Shown here in pieces: positions 1-64,000 of a stretch of DNA of 64,000 nucleotides. The stretch is taken from assembly GCA_054601695.1 (NCBI GenBank), contig BAAHQB010000075.1, positions 620,001 to 684,000 of the forward strand, written 5' to 3'. The notes under the pieces were generated by a model. That model saw only the letters and a list, made by a program, of their open reading frames with translations, had not been told where the DNA came from and made no database searches. Position 1 is the first letter of the stretch; each line of letters opens with the position of its first letter. A program made the position numbers and the translations under genes. The DNA is from Amorphochlora amoebiformis. Its lineage: Eukaryota > Cercozoa > Chlorarachniophyceae.

Positions 1-156
1 AAATCCCTAAGCGCCTAAGCCCCTAAGCCTAAGCCGAACCCTAAGCCTAACCCCTAAGCGTACCCTTAACTCTAATCCCTCACTTTAAGTCAAATAATCC
101 TATCCTTAACCTGAGCCTAACCCAAACAATTTTCTGATATGTGCATGTATATGTTC

Positions 157-189
<33 letters not shown>

Positions 190-950
190 CATGTATAAAT
201 GTAATACTTTCTGACGATAATATATCAATAAGCCTAATCCCTAAGCCTAGCCTAACCCCAAAGCCTAACTCTAAGCCTAACCTACAAGCCTAATCCCTAA
301 GCCTAACCCCCTAAGCCTAACCTTAAGCCTAACCCCTAAGCCTAACCTCTAAACCTAACCCCTAAGCCTAACCCCTAAGCCTAATCCCTAAGCCTAACCT
401 CTAAACCTAACCCCTAAGCCGAACCCCTGAGCCTAACCCCTAAGCCTAACCTCTAAACCTAACCCCTAAGCCGAACCCCTGAGCCTAACCCCTGAGCCTA
501 ACCCCTAAGCCTAACAATAAGCCTAAATCCTAAGCTTAAATCTAAAGCTAACCCTAAGTCTAATCCTAACCCCTCCAACCAAAGCCTAACCCTAACCCTA
601 AAACTAACCCAGCCTCTAAGTCAAAAGCTCAAGGCTATCCTAAGCCGAAGCCGAAGCCGACCCCAACCCTAAGCTTAACCCTAACTTAAGCCTAAGCCTA
701 ATCGTAAGCAAAAAAGAAGCCGATTTAAACCCTAACCCCTGAGCCTAACCCGTAGCCTAAACCTAAGCTTAAGCCTAAGTACTCCTAATCCTAGCCATAG
801 CGATCGTAACCTTAATCCTAACCCTAACCTTAACCCTAAGCTTAACTTTAGCCCTAACCCTAACCAAAATAATGCCAACCCTACCCCTAACCTTAACTCT
901 AACTAAACATTAATCCCAACCCTCACCCTAATCTGAACCCTAACCCCCAG
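1..950. repeat. Degenerate telomere-like CCCTAA/GCCTAA repeats
   Basis: The stretch is made of variants of CCCTAA, mostly CCTAAGCCTAACC, with a (TG)n insert at about 156-186 and increasing decay towards 950. It could be subtelomeric DNA, and the orientation would suit a left chromosome end. However, the same C-rich repeat type lies upstream of splice acceptors elsewhere in the window. Here it runs directly into the acceptor CCCCAG at 950, so it may instead be the 3' part of an intron. No gene is seen inside it. Confidence 0.75.
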
Positions 951-1081
951 TCTAAGTAAGGCTAAGGCTAAGACTGATAGCGGTAATGTATACCGTCTTC
1001 TGAAGATTGTGGCCTTAGAACCTAAGGAGTGGAGAAGAATTCATCAATTCAATTATATAAACAAGGGTGAGTGGATGGCCG

Positions 1082-1162
<81 letters not shown>

Positions 1163-1272
1163 ATATGTATGTATATATATTTGATGTACGTATATGAAAT
1201 ATATATAATATATACATATGTATATATATATACACATATATATATATGTTATTTATATATACATATATATAT

Positions 1273-1322
<50 letters not shown>

Positions 1323-1330
1323 TATAATGT

Positions 1331-1367
<37 letters not shown>

Positions 1368-1499
1368 AATATATGTATATATATAGGCATATATATATAT
1401 ATATAATACGTATATATGATTTTTTAAATAGATATATACATATATATCTATATATGTATATATGTATGTATATATATGCATATGTATATGTATATGTAA

Positions 1500-1548
<49 letters not shown>

Positions 1549-1622
1549 GTATATATGTATATATATATATATATATACATATGAAATATAGGGTTACCTT
1601 ATCTTTCCTCGGCTTCCCTCCG

Positions 1623-1712
<90 letters not shown>

Positions 1713-1713
1713 C

Positions 1714-1776
<63 letters not shown>

Positions 1777-1939
1777 CATATACATACATATATATATATA
1801 TATATGTATGTATATAAATATATATATGTATAGAAGGTATATGGTTACCTTATCTTTCTTGGGCTTCCCTCCGTATCTATTTGGGTTAGGATAGCGTAAG
1901 GGCTAGATGTATATAATACATATACTATATAAATATATT

Positions 1940-1978
<39 letters not shown>

Positions 1979-2020
1979 CTGTATATATATAATATATACA
2001 TATACTATATATGAAGAAAA

Positions 2021-2052
<32 letters not shown>

Positions 2053-2082
2053 CATATATATAATAAATATATATATCATACG

Positions 2083-2114
<32 letters not shown>

Positions 2115-2168
2115 TTACAGGTTTTGGAGGAACAAATGCATATGCACTAAAATATTATACACCTACAA
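951..2168 (+). CDS. Partial plus-strand gene of unknown function, four candidate exons
   Basis: Candidate exons are 951-1066, 1592-1621, 1834-1872 and 2121-2168. All are flanked by AG and GT, and all joins are phase 1. The first exon reads well as protein ([19 protein letters not shown]) and ends at a consensus GTGAGT donor. Exons two and three are related copies (LPYLSSASL and [12 protein letters not shown]) and may be alternatives. The last can be read as [12 protein letters not shown], which recalls the GFGGTNA motif near the end of ketosynthase domains. The spacing from the upstream arginines is not that of a typical ketosynthase, so this is only a hint. Neither a start nor a stop codon was found. 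G-rich TTAGGG-like sequence follows the donor at 1873, which fits plus-strand transcription. Confidence 0.4.
1082..1590. repeat. (TA)n microsatellite
   Basis: Near-pure TA dinucleotide with scattered TG, CA and AA interruptions. Similar tracts fill 1625-1830, 1920-2115, 2170-2550 and 2640-2690. Every long open frame here encodes only alternating Tyr-Ile and is not a gene. Confidence 0.95.
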
Positions 2169-2169
2169 G

Positions 2170-2222
<53 letters not shown>

Positions 2223-2228
2223 CACACA

Positions 2229-2275
<47 letters not shown>

Positions 2276-2402
2276 TTTGTATATGTCCAGAGATAGATAC
2301 ACATACATAGATATATCAGTCTGTTGTTTCAATACGTATTGATATATCTATGTATCTATATGCATATACACGTATATACACACATATATACATATATATG
2401 TA

Positions 2403-2548
<146 letters not shown>

Positions 2549-2555
2549 GCAATGA

Positions 2556-7553
<4,998 letters not shown>

Positions 7554-7743
7554 TGCAGTACGATTCATCATTTCTGCACATGTCCTCAGGCTCATATTGA
7601 TGGGATATCTAGATAGATATATACATATCTTAATTATTGATATCAAGCTTATTATCACGTTGAGTAATGTATATCAGATGATAGATATCCAGATATCACT
7701 CATTTCTAGATCAAGGAGTCACAAAGAGTGACATAAATGAGAG
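7554..7743. promoter_or_regulatory. Candidate bidirectional promoter, 190 bp
   Basis: This is the gap between the predicted start codons of the minus-strand coiled-coil gene (7553) and the plus-strand PDZ/TULIP gene (7744). It is free of TA microsatellite, unlike most non-coding DNA here. It contains GATATC-type repeats at about 7639-7700 and the GTGACAT/GTCAC motifs around 7718-7733. No proven element is visible. The function is inferred from head-to-head geometry only, and 5' untranslated exons further away cannot be excluded. Confidence 0.4.
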
Positions 7744-26832
<19,089 letters not shown>

Positions 26833-26934
26833 TAAGTTAAGAGGGGTTTCCAATGGGCGTGGAGAATTGTCTCTTTTTGGTATATGTAGCATCTGACATA
26901 TTCTTATATGTATAATATGTATATAATACACAAA

Positions 26935-26971
<37 letters not shown>

Positions 26972-27061
26972 ATTAATATATCTATTAATATATATATATA
27001 TATTATACGTCTATTTTTATTTATGTGTGTTATTGTGCTCTTCCTTGCATGGTAATATATG

Positions 27062-27099
<38 letters not shown>

Positions 27100-27444
27100 C
27101 AAGAAGATTTATACATCATATAGGTGTGAACACCCGGCTTAGATTAACGAGAACTTGGGAAGTTAGTATGAACTTAGGTGATGGGAAATTGTTATCATAA
27201 TCTTCGATTCTCATGTGTATATACAACTAGGTAGTGTGGTTGGAATTAAAAAAATCAGACTGTGATATCTAAATTAGATCATCATCATATATCAACACCA
27301 TCTACAGATCATGATCTAGATGATGCTATGATAACAAATCACCATCACATTGTGATTTATTTTACAATATTTATATTATATCTAGTATATACTCATATAT
27401 GCATATACATATACTATGATATATACTATACATATAAATATATA

Positions 27445-27484
<40 letters not shown>

Positions 27485-27525
27485 ATACTAGATATATCTA
27501 GTATATGCTAGATATGCAAACACAC

Positions 27526-27560
<35 letters not shown>

Positions 27561-27610
27561 TAGATATAGGTGTGTATACGTCTAGTTTATATATATATAT
27601 ATATATCTAG

Positions 27611-27679
<69 letters not shown>

Positions 27680-27693
27680 ATATTTATGTTCAC

Positions 27694-27731
<38 letters not shown>

Positions 27732-27857
27732 TATGATAAATATAATATAAATAAAAAATGCATACATCTACACCGTATGATATGTGTATGTATACACACA
27801 TGTCTAGATATATCTAGATATATATATATATATATATCTAGATATATATATACATAC

Positions 27858-27902
<45 letters not shown>

Positions 27903-28586
27903 GTATTATGTATATATATATATATGTGTGTATATATATGTATAATATATATTACTAGATAAACGTATACATCGTATACACGTAGTATATATTACATTTC
28001 ATTTATTCACTTTTATGGTTTTCGACTAGTGATATTCAAATTTGCAGCGGCGAGCAACTTGCCTTGTAAACTCCAGTGAGTCGCTTCACCCCCTCCTGGC
28101 ACTCCTCACACATCCACGCACGCACCACGCACGCACCACGCACGCACCACACACACACACCACACACACGCACCACACACACGCACACACACACACGCAC
28201 CACACACACGCACCACACACACGCACCACACACACGCACCACACCACAACACGCACACATAGAATCGCACACACATACTCACAGAGCAAGCACCATATGG
28301 TCGCGTGGACATCCCGGCCCACATCTCAAGCTTACACTTCCGCTACCATCCACATACAGCACCTACTGCACACATCACCACCACCACCACCACCACCACC
28401 ACCACCACCACATCTAAGGTTCTATGCACCCTTTTATCCTGATGATCGACACTGTGCACCCCCTCAGTGCCACCGCGTTGGGAGAGATCCGTGCACCACC
28501 ACCATCCGCAAATTTACACGAGCGGCGTCTTTGCCATAGGATGATCCTAAATCTTTTCTTTCTTACACCGCCCTACGGCGTTGGGA
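26833..28586. other. Intergenic region between convergent genes
   Basis: It lies between the stop of the PDZ/TULIP gene and the stop of the PABPN1 gene on the other strand. It holds (TA)n at 26935-27000, 27060-27100, 27450-27480 and 27520-27960. CTAG-rich palindromic sequence (TCTAGATATATCTAGATA type) is scattered at 27480-27860. A (CA)n/GCAC tract and a (CAC)n tract also occur. Islands at 27105-27400 and 28420-28560 show no convincing exon. Confidence 0.65.
28105..28265. repeat. (CA)n / GCACCACACAC minisatellite
   Basis: Irregular tandem CACACGCACCA units. A separate (CAC)n trinucleotide run lies at 28377-28411. Overlapping frames give His/Thr-rich or Cys/Val-rich strings with no start, domain or splice context, so they are not called as genes. 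Confidence 0.9.
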
Positions 28587-29502
28587 TCAATATGGACGAT
28601 AGACGGCGCGCCTGTTAGAGTACGGACGGTGTCGTCGACGATATCCATAGCCTCCATAACGTCTTCGCCTCCTGTATCTAGGCTGCAAGATTAATAAATT
28701 AGGTTTCGATGCTCGATGGGACTAGGATAATACCCGTCGGTGCCCATATCCACGGACGTTCGTTCGTTTCTCGGAGATCTGAATGCAAGTGGATTAGAAA
28801 GAGTGTAAGAATACTACAATTACCTTCAGATTGCGACCCTTGAACTCCGTCTTATCAAGGAGTACCGCGTTCGTAACTGCATCCTCATCCTTGAACTCAA
28901 TATATGCGTACCTAACCAACATTAAATTAAGCCACACAACGAAAATATAAGACTGCGCACCCCATCGGTTGTCCAGTACGCTTGTTGCAAAGGATGGTGA
29001 CACGGTTGACTGTTCCGCATGGGGTGAAGAATTCCTTAAGCTCGTCTGGAGTTGTCTGGTACTCGACGTTGCCTACGTACACTGATCTCTTGTCCACATC
29101 CGGACCATTTGACACTACTGTAAAATGGATTTGAGAAAAGAGTGAGAATCAAACTGCGCATCAAGAAGTCATCACCTGGACCTGAAGGCTTCGCCATGGA
29201 TTCCTCATATTCGTTGGACATGGCATCTATCTTAGAAATCTCTTCCTCGGTTTCCTTCAGTTTCTTTTGCCACTCTGCTATTTCCTGAAAATTGAAATCT
29301 CAGCCTACCCAACTCGCCGGAAATATGAATTGCGCATAACCTTGTCTTCGTCTAGCTCCTTTTCGTCCTCATTTCCCTCCTTCTGCTCCGTTTCCTCCTC
29401 TTTTTTTGCCTCTTCAGCATTTTTACCGACGGCCTTCTTCTTCGTTTTGGTATCGTCGGAGGCATCAGGCTTCTCTAGGGGCGGTGGGACTGTGTCGTCC
29501 AT
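28587..29502 (-). CDS. PABPN1: Nuclear poly(A)-binding protein (PABPN1/PABP2 family), 218 aa
   Basis: Exons are 29502-29341, 29284-29176, 29117-28961, 28911-28824, 28778-28734 and 28682-28587; they total 657 nt with consistent phases. The N terminus is acidic (EETEQKEGNEDEKELDEDK), then comes the short coiled coil IAEWQKKLKETEEEISKI typical of the family. One RRM follows: RNP2 is SVYVGNVEY and RNP1 is GYAYIEF, with the family signature CGTVNRVTILCNKRTGQPMG and FKGRNLKV...KRTN. The C terminus is Arg/Tyr-rich (RYRRRRRYGGYGYRRRHRPY), as in homologues, where it is methylated and aids poly(A) binding and nuclear import. The protein stimulates poly(A) polymerase and sets tail length in the nucleus. 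It is shorter than the human protein (about 306 aa) and lacks the alanine run. Introns are 45-58 nt and free of TA repeats. Confidence 0.95.
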
Positions 29503-29609
29503 TGTGCGGGGTAGACGGCCGCCAAGGCGAAAGAATGCAAATTGCCGAAATTTTCTCTCAAATCATATGTGTCACTCACGTAAGTCACGCAGCATCGGAG
29601 CCCAGACGA
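29503..29609. promoter_or_regulatory. Candidate bidirectional promoter between PABPN1 and the ankyrin gene
   Basis: Only 107 bp separate the two predicted start codons, which point in opposite directions. The sequence is of moderate GC content and has no TA microsatellite. No TATA box is obvious. Inferred from geometry. Confidence 0.5.
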
Positions 29610-30630
29610 ATGCCGTCTCCGGTCAAACGCAGAAAGCGTGGCTTCACTCATAGGAAGCGCAGGGGTCGCCCGCCATCCCACAAAGCAAAATACGTCGATG
29701 ACAAGACTGATCTACTCGTAGCAGAGATAGCCGGAGAGGTAAAACAGCTCGTAGATTCCACGTGTCAATTTTGCCACCAGCCTATGTTTTTGCACCCTCG
29801 ATATGCTACATTTGCTTTCAAACACTTATTGGGAAGCCCAAGGCTGAAAGGAGGTCGAAAAAGCAACATATAAGACTGCGCTCACCATTCCATCCTCCTA
29901 CATCCTGACTCCAAATACACCAAAGGCAAGGGAGGAGAAGATTAGAGAGCTGCTGAATGGCAAAGCTGACCCAAATGCACGCCACGACACGATTCCGATA
30001 TTCAACCTCCTGGTCGAGAGGGTATGTATTTGAATGCTTTTCCTACATTCTCATTTGGTGATCTAGAAATTTATACCCCAGGATAAATATGAAGCTGTCA
30101 AATTGCTACTTGACGCCGGTTGCAACGTCGACGCGGTATGCTACTCATCTTAACCTTCCCTTTCCCGATTTTTGTTCTGAATTTCCGCCTGTATCCTTTG
30201 TCCACTAGCACCTGGATTTCATGTCTCAACCCCACCCTAATGTTCGATTTCGGCAACGCTGACATAAATTCAGGCATGGGAGAAAGGAATGAACGCGCTG
30301 ATCTGTGCGGCCAAGTCCGGTGACATCAAAAGAGTTAAGTTTCTTGTCGAGGTGAAATGATCAACTCCTCTAAAATCCAAATTATGTAAAGATATTTAGG
30401 ATCTAACCTATCGCACGTCGTAGGTATGTGGAGCTTCCCCTTACTCATGCACTATGGATGGTAACACAGCCCTCTGCCACGCTGTTCGTGCCGGCAAGCC
30501 AAATGTTATTAATTACCTGGATAAATTCATCAACAAGACCTCGGGGGTAACTCACGCCTTTCAGATGATAACCTTATTGTCACACATATATAACAAATAC
30601 AATATATATATATATATATATGTATATTGT

Positions 30631-30676
<46 letters not shown>

Positions 30677-30747
30677 CATGTATATATATATATAGATATA
30701 TGTATGTATGTGTATGTATATATATATTATCTGCATATATATATACA

Positions 30748-30780
<33 letters not shown>

Positions 30781-30885
30781 ATATATATATAATATATATG
30801 CATTTCTACAATTTGTACATGTACATACAATACATATACAAATATGTGTATGTACGTGTGTATATAGATTACATATCATTATATG

Positions 30886-30959
<74 letters not shown>

Positions 30960-30978
30960 CATATACATATACACACAT

Positions 30979-31065
<87 letters not shown>

Positions 31066-31114
31066 TATGTGTATATAGGTATATGTGTGTGTATAGTGTG
31101 TATACACACACACG

Positions 31115-31173
<59 letters not shown>

Positions 31174-31176
31174 CAC

Positions 31177-31262
<86 letters not shown>

Positions 31263-31352
31263 TTTTTACATATAAATATATATAATATAAATATATATAG
31301 ATATATATATATATATATATATAAATACACATATACATGTATATACATATAT

Positions 31353-31398
<46 letters not shown>

Positions 31399-31430
31399 AT
31401 ATATAATACATATATATATATATGTATACG

Positions 31431-31462
<32 letters not shown>

Positions 31463-31522
31463 ATATATATATATGTATATATACATATATATTTACATAT
31501 AAATATATACAATATATGTGTA

Positions 31523-31574
<52 letters not shown>

Positions 31575-31578
31575 GTAC

Positions 31579-31654
<76 letters not shown>

Positions 31655-31908
31655 ATATATATCTATATATATATATATGTAATATTTGTACATATATATC
31701 ACTAATAACGGTACTAATGATAAAATAAATATATTATTATTACTTTTAAATTATTCTTAACTACCATATAACATGCCACGCGTTAGGTAAATAATAATAC
31801 GTTTATGTATATATACATATAGTATATATATAAATATATATGTATATTATATATATATATATATATACATACATATATATTTATGTGTGTGTGTATATAT
31901 ATATACGT

Positions 31909-31945
<37 letters not shown>

Positions 31946-31978
31946 ATATATATATATATATATACATTGTATATGCAA

Positions 31979-32035
<57 letters not shown>

Positions 32036-32078
32036 AGTATATTTGAATTAAAAAGATACAAAATATTTTTTTAAATGC

Positions 32079-32128
<50 letters not shown>

Positions 32129-32159
32129 TATATACATCATATACAAATTGTTTGCATGT

Positions 32160-32199
<40 letters not shown>

Positions 32200-32244
32200 G
32201 TATATATTTACCATATATATGTATATATATATATATATGTACAG

Positions 32245-32279
<35 letters not shown>

Positions 32280-32513
32280 TATCATACATGTATTTATTTT
32301 CACATATAATATATATATATATATTTATATATTTGGTATCTATATATATATATATATATATATTATATGTGAGTATAAATACATGTATGATATGACATGA
32401 TATATATATATATATATTATGTAATCTGTATATATGTATATATTTATATATATGGTATATATATATATATATATATGCGCATATATATACGTATCTATAT
32501 ATATATATATATA

Positions 32514-32594
<81 letters not shown>

Positions 32595-32627
32595 ATACAT
32601 ATATATATGTATAATATACACTTCTGA

Positions 32628-32693
<66 letters not shown>

Positions 32694-32759
32694 CACTTCT
32701 GAATGTGTGGCAAAATACATATATGTGTACATATAAAATTATATATACACACTCACATT

Positions 32760-32798
<39 letters not shown>

Positions 32799-33068
32799 CA
32801 ACATATACATATATATATATATATGTATATATATATAATTATTATTATTACTCTCCGTAGGTCTTCCACCAACAGTATATTACAGAGATTGCAGACGAGA
32901 CCTTGGAGACCATATCGAAGATATTTTGTAATACTAACAGCTAAATTGCAGTGAAGAAATGAGCCAATCACACACGTTAACCTCCTTGGAATTTCACTTT
33001 TAGCTGTCGACCCAAAGGACTTACTAAGGCTTAACAAGAAGACTCTTGGACTTAGGTATTTGACATAG
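29610..33068 (+). CDS. Ankyrin-repeat protein, about 205 aa
   Basis: Exons are 29610-29738, 29843-29853 (11-nt microexon, or 29837-29853), 29931-30021, 30082-30135, 30274-30351, 30424-30546, 32861-32927 and 33004-33068. They total 618 nt, with stop TAG. The N terminus is very basic ([17 protein letters not shown]) and suits a nuclear signal. Ankyrin repeats follow: [55 protein letters not shown], and [19 protein letters not shown]. The end is a helix ([16 protein letters not shown]) plus [15 protein letters not shown]. Ankyrin repeats mediate protein contacts, and no catalytic domain is seen. The microexon is needed to bring repeat one into frame and is the weakest part. Five introns are short, while the sixth (30547-32860) is 2.3 kb of TA. 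Confidence 0.75.
30597..32840. repeat. 2.2-kb (TA)n intron of the ankyrin gene
   Basis: Nearly continuous TA with (CA)n at 30970-30992 and 31906-31924 and a small AT-rich island at 31700-31800. No exon is seen in it. Confidence 0.95.
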
Positions 33069-38619
<5,551 letters not shown>

Positions 38620-38825
38620 CGGTGGTCGTGTAGAACATATGTGAAATGTGTCTAAATAGTAGAATATCAATATATATATATATGTATACATACATACGCA
38701 TATAAACATAATAATACTTCTATATGTGTGCTTCTATGTGTACATGTATGTATGTAAACGTTTGATAAATATGTTACATTTGCCCACATCCATACATTCA
38801 AACAAACGAGTTCTTGCGCTCTCTC

Positions 38826-38866
<41 letters not shown>

Positions 38867-38904
38867 CATAGATATGTGAATGCATACACACACACATATA
38901 TATA

Positions 38905-38957
<53 letters not shown>

Positions 38958-39063
38958 ATATTTATATATGTATGCATGTATGTATATATATGTATATACA
39001 TATATATATATATGTATATATATATATATGTATATGCATATGTGTGTGTTTATATTAAACCAG

Positions 39064-63325
<24,262 letters not shown>

Positions 63326-63442
63326 AAGATTATGGATTTAGTGAAAAGATAAATCTGCGGCTGTCCGCAAATGTTTATCACAATTGCCATGCCATTTGCG
63401 GGGTTCGTACAATTTTCATGCGAAACAATGCATAAACAAATG

Positions 63443-63537
<95 letters not shown>

Positions 63538-64000
63538 TGTAGCATACGGTTGCACAAATTTTCTACTAACTGGACTAACGACGCGCTGTTCGATTGTAGT
63601 GCTGTAGAACCTGCACCTAATTTACGTACTAGACGTACAAGTATACAGTCTAGATAGTAAATTGCAACTTAATTGGTGTACGTACGTTCGTATACCTAGA
63701 TACTAACTAGACTATGTCTAGATGTTCGAATACATACGCATCGGGTGTGATCATAATACTACTAGACTAGCAGTATAGTGAGTGCGTATGCGTATGCGCT
63801 GGTATATACTGTATCCATATAGTACGTATACTATCTAGACAATATAGTATCTGCACTATGATCTTTAACATTATTGTGACATATGAGTCTAGTGTACGTA
63901 CGTATAATATGATATACGTACGTACGCATCAGAAGTCCTTTCATCCCGCATCCAATGGATTATATCTGGTCATGATATATTCTAGACTCAGCCCACTGTG
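63326..64000. other. 3' flank and CTAG/GTAC-rich terminal segment
   Basis: After the TAA at 63323-63325 there is non-repeat sequence to 63440, then a TA tract at 63447-63530. From 63600 to the end, CTAG, GTAC, TACGTA and ACGTACGT occur far more often than in the rest of the window. No exon was identified. Confidence 0.6.

Noticed and set aside
1598-1868. Minus-strand 20-nt exons encoding KPRKDK and KPKKDK
   Set aside because: The minus-strand gene already ends at a stop at 2556, and the plus-strand reading of the same segments gives longer phased exons followed by G-rich intron sequence.
28042-28539. His/Thr-rich and Cys/Val-rich frames over the CA repeat
   Set aside because: Repeat-derived. 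There is no splice or start support, and the frames on both strands are equally open.
29267-29653. Plus-strand frame opposite the first PABPN1 exons
   Set aside because: It is an antisense shadow; the minus strand encodes a recognised conserved protein.
63326-63450. Continuation of the last frame past two TAA codons (FITIAMPFAGFVQFSCETMHK) as evidence for TAA/TAG meaning glutamine
   Set aside because: Other genes in the window use TAA and TAG as plausible stops and the PDZ/TULIP model uses only CAA/CAG for glutamine, so 3' untranslated sequence is the simpler view.

Overview
The window is nuclear DNA from an intron-rich eukaryote that I cannot place. The genes have canonical GT-AG introns, one is a spliced nuclear poly(A)-binding protein, and interstitial DNA of the TTAGGG/CCCTAA type is common. 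One gene resembles intracellular BPI-like proteins that I know mainly from fungi, so an early-diverging opisthokont or a similar protist is possible. I saw no rRNA, tRNA, CRISPR array or recognisable transposon. Most of the 64 kb is (TA)n microsatellite with (TG/CA)n edges, CT/GA tracts and degenerate telomere-like repeats. Coding sequence lies in many tiny exons, typically 25 to 80 nt.

I built the gene models by finding islands of non-repeat sequence with an acceptor, an open frame and a donor, then requiring the codon phase to agree at each junction. From left to right: a fragmentary plus-strand gene (951-2168); a minus-strand gene for a predicted membrane-anchored coiled-coil protein (7553 down to 2556, complete from ATG to TAA); and, divergent from it across 190 bp, a 42-exon plus-strand gene (7744-26832) for about 876 residues. 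That gene encodes two N-terminal PDZ domains, a long helical region, a BPI/TULIP-type lipid-binding domain, and a charged then proline-rich tail.

Next comes an intergenic stretch rich in simple repeats, then a compact minus-strand PABPN1 gene (29502 down to 28587, six exons with introns of 45-58 nt). It is divergent across 107 bp from a plus-strand ankyrin-repeat gene (29610-33068). The right half holds one or two very long plus-strand genes: an acidic/basic disordered protein (34383-38619), then a long coiled-coil and disordered protein (39064-63325). All junctions I tested from 34383 to 59841 are phase-compatible if two weak exons are left out, so this may be one giant gene.

Exon duplication is a theme: a two-exon unit is present three times at 42934-45498, and other exon copies occur at 1592/1834, 37524/38419, 39064-41540, 50492-53115 and 53370/53899. 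The last 400 bp differ in character, being rich in the palindromes CTAG and GTAC. The genes do not form an obvious pathway. The main biological lead is the PDZ plus TULIP protein, which would fit a scaffolded intracellular lipid-transfer protein.
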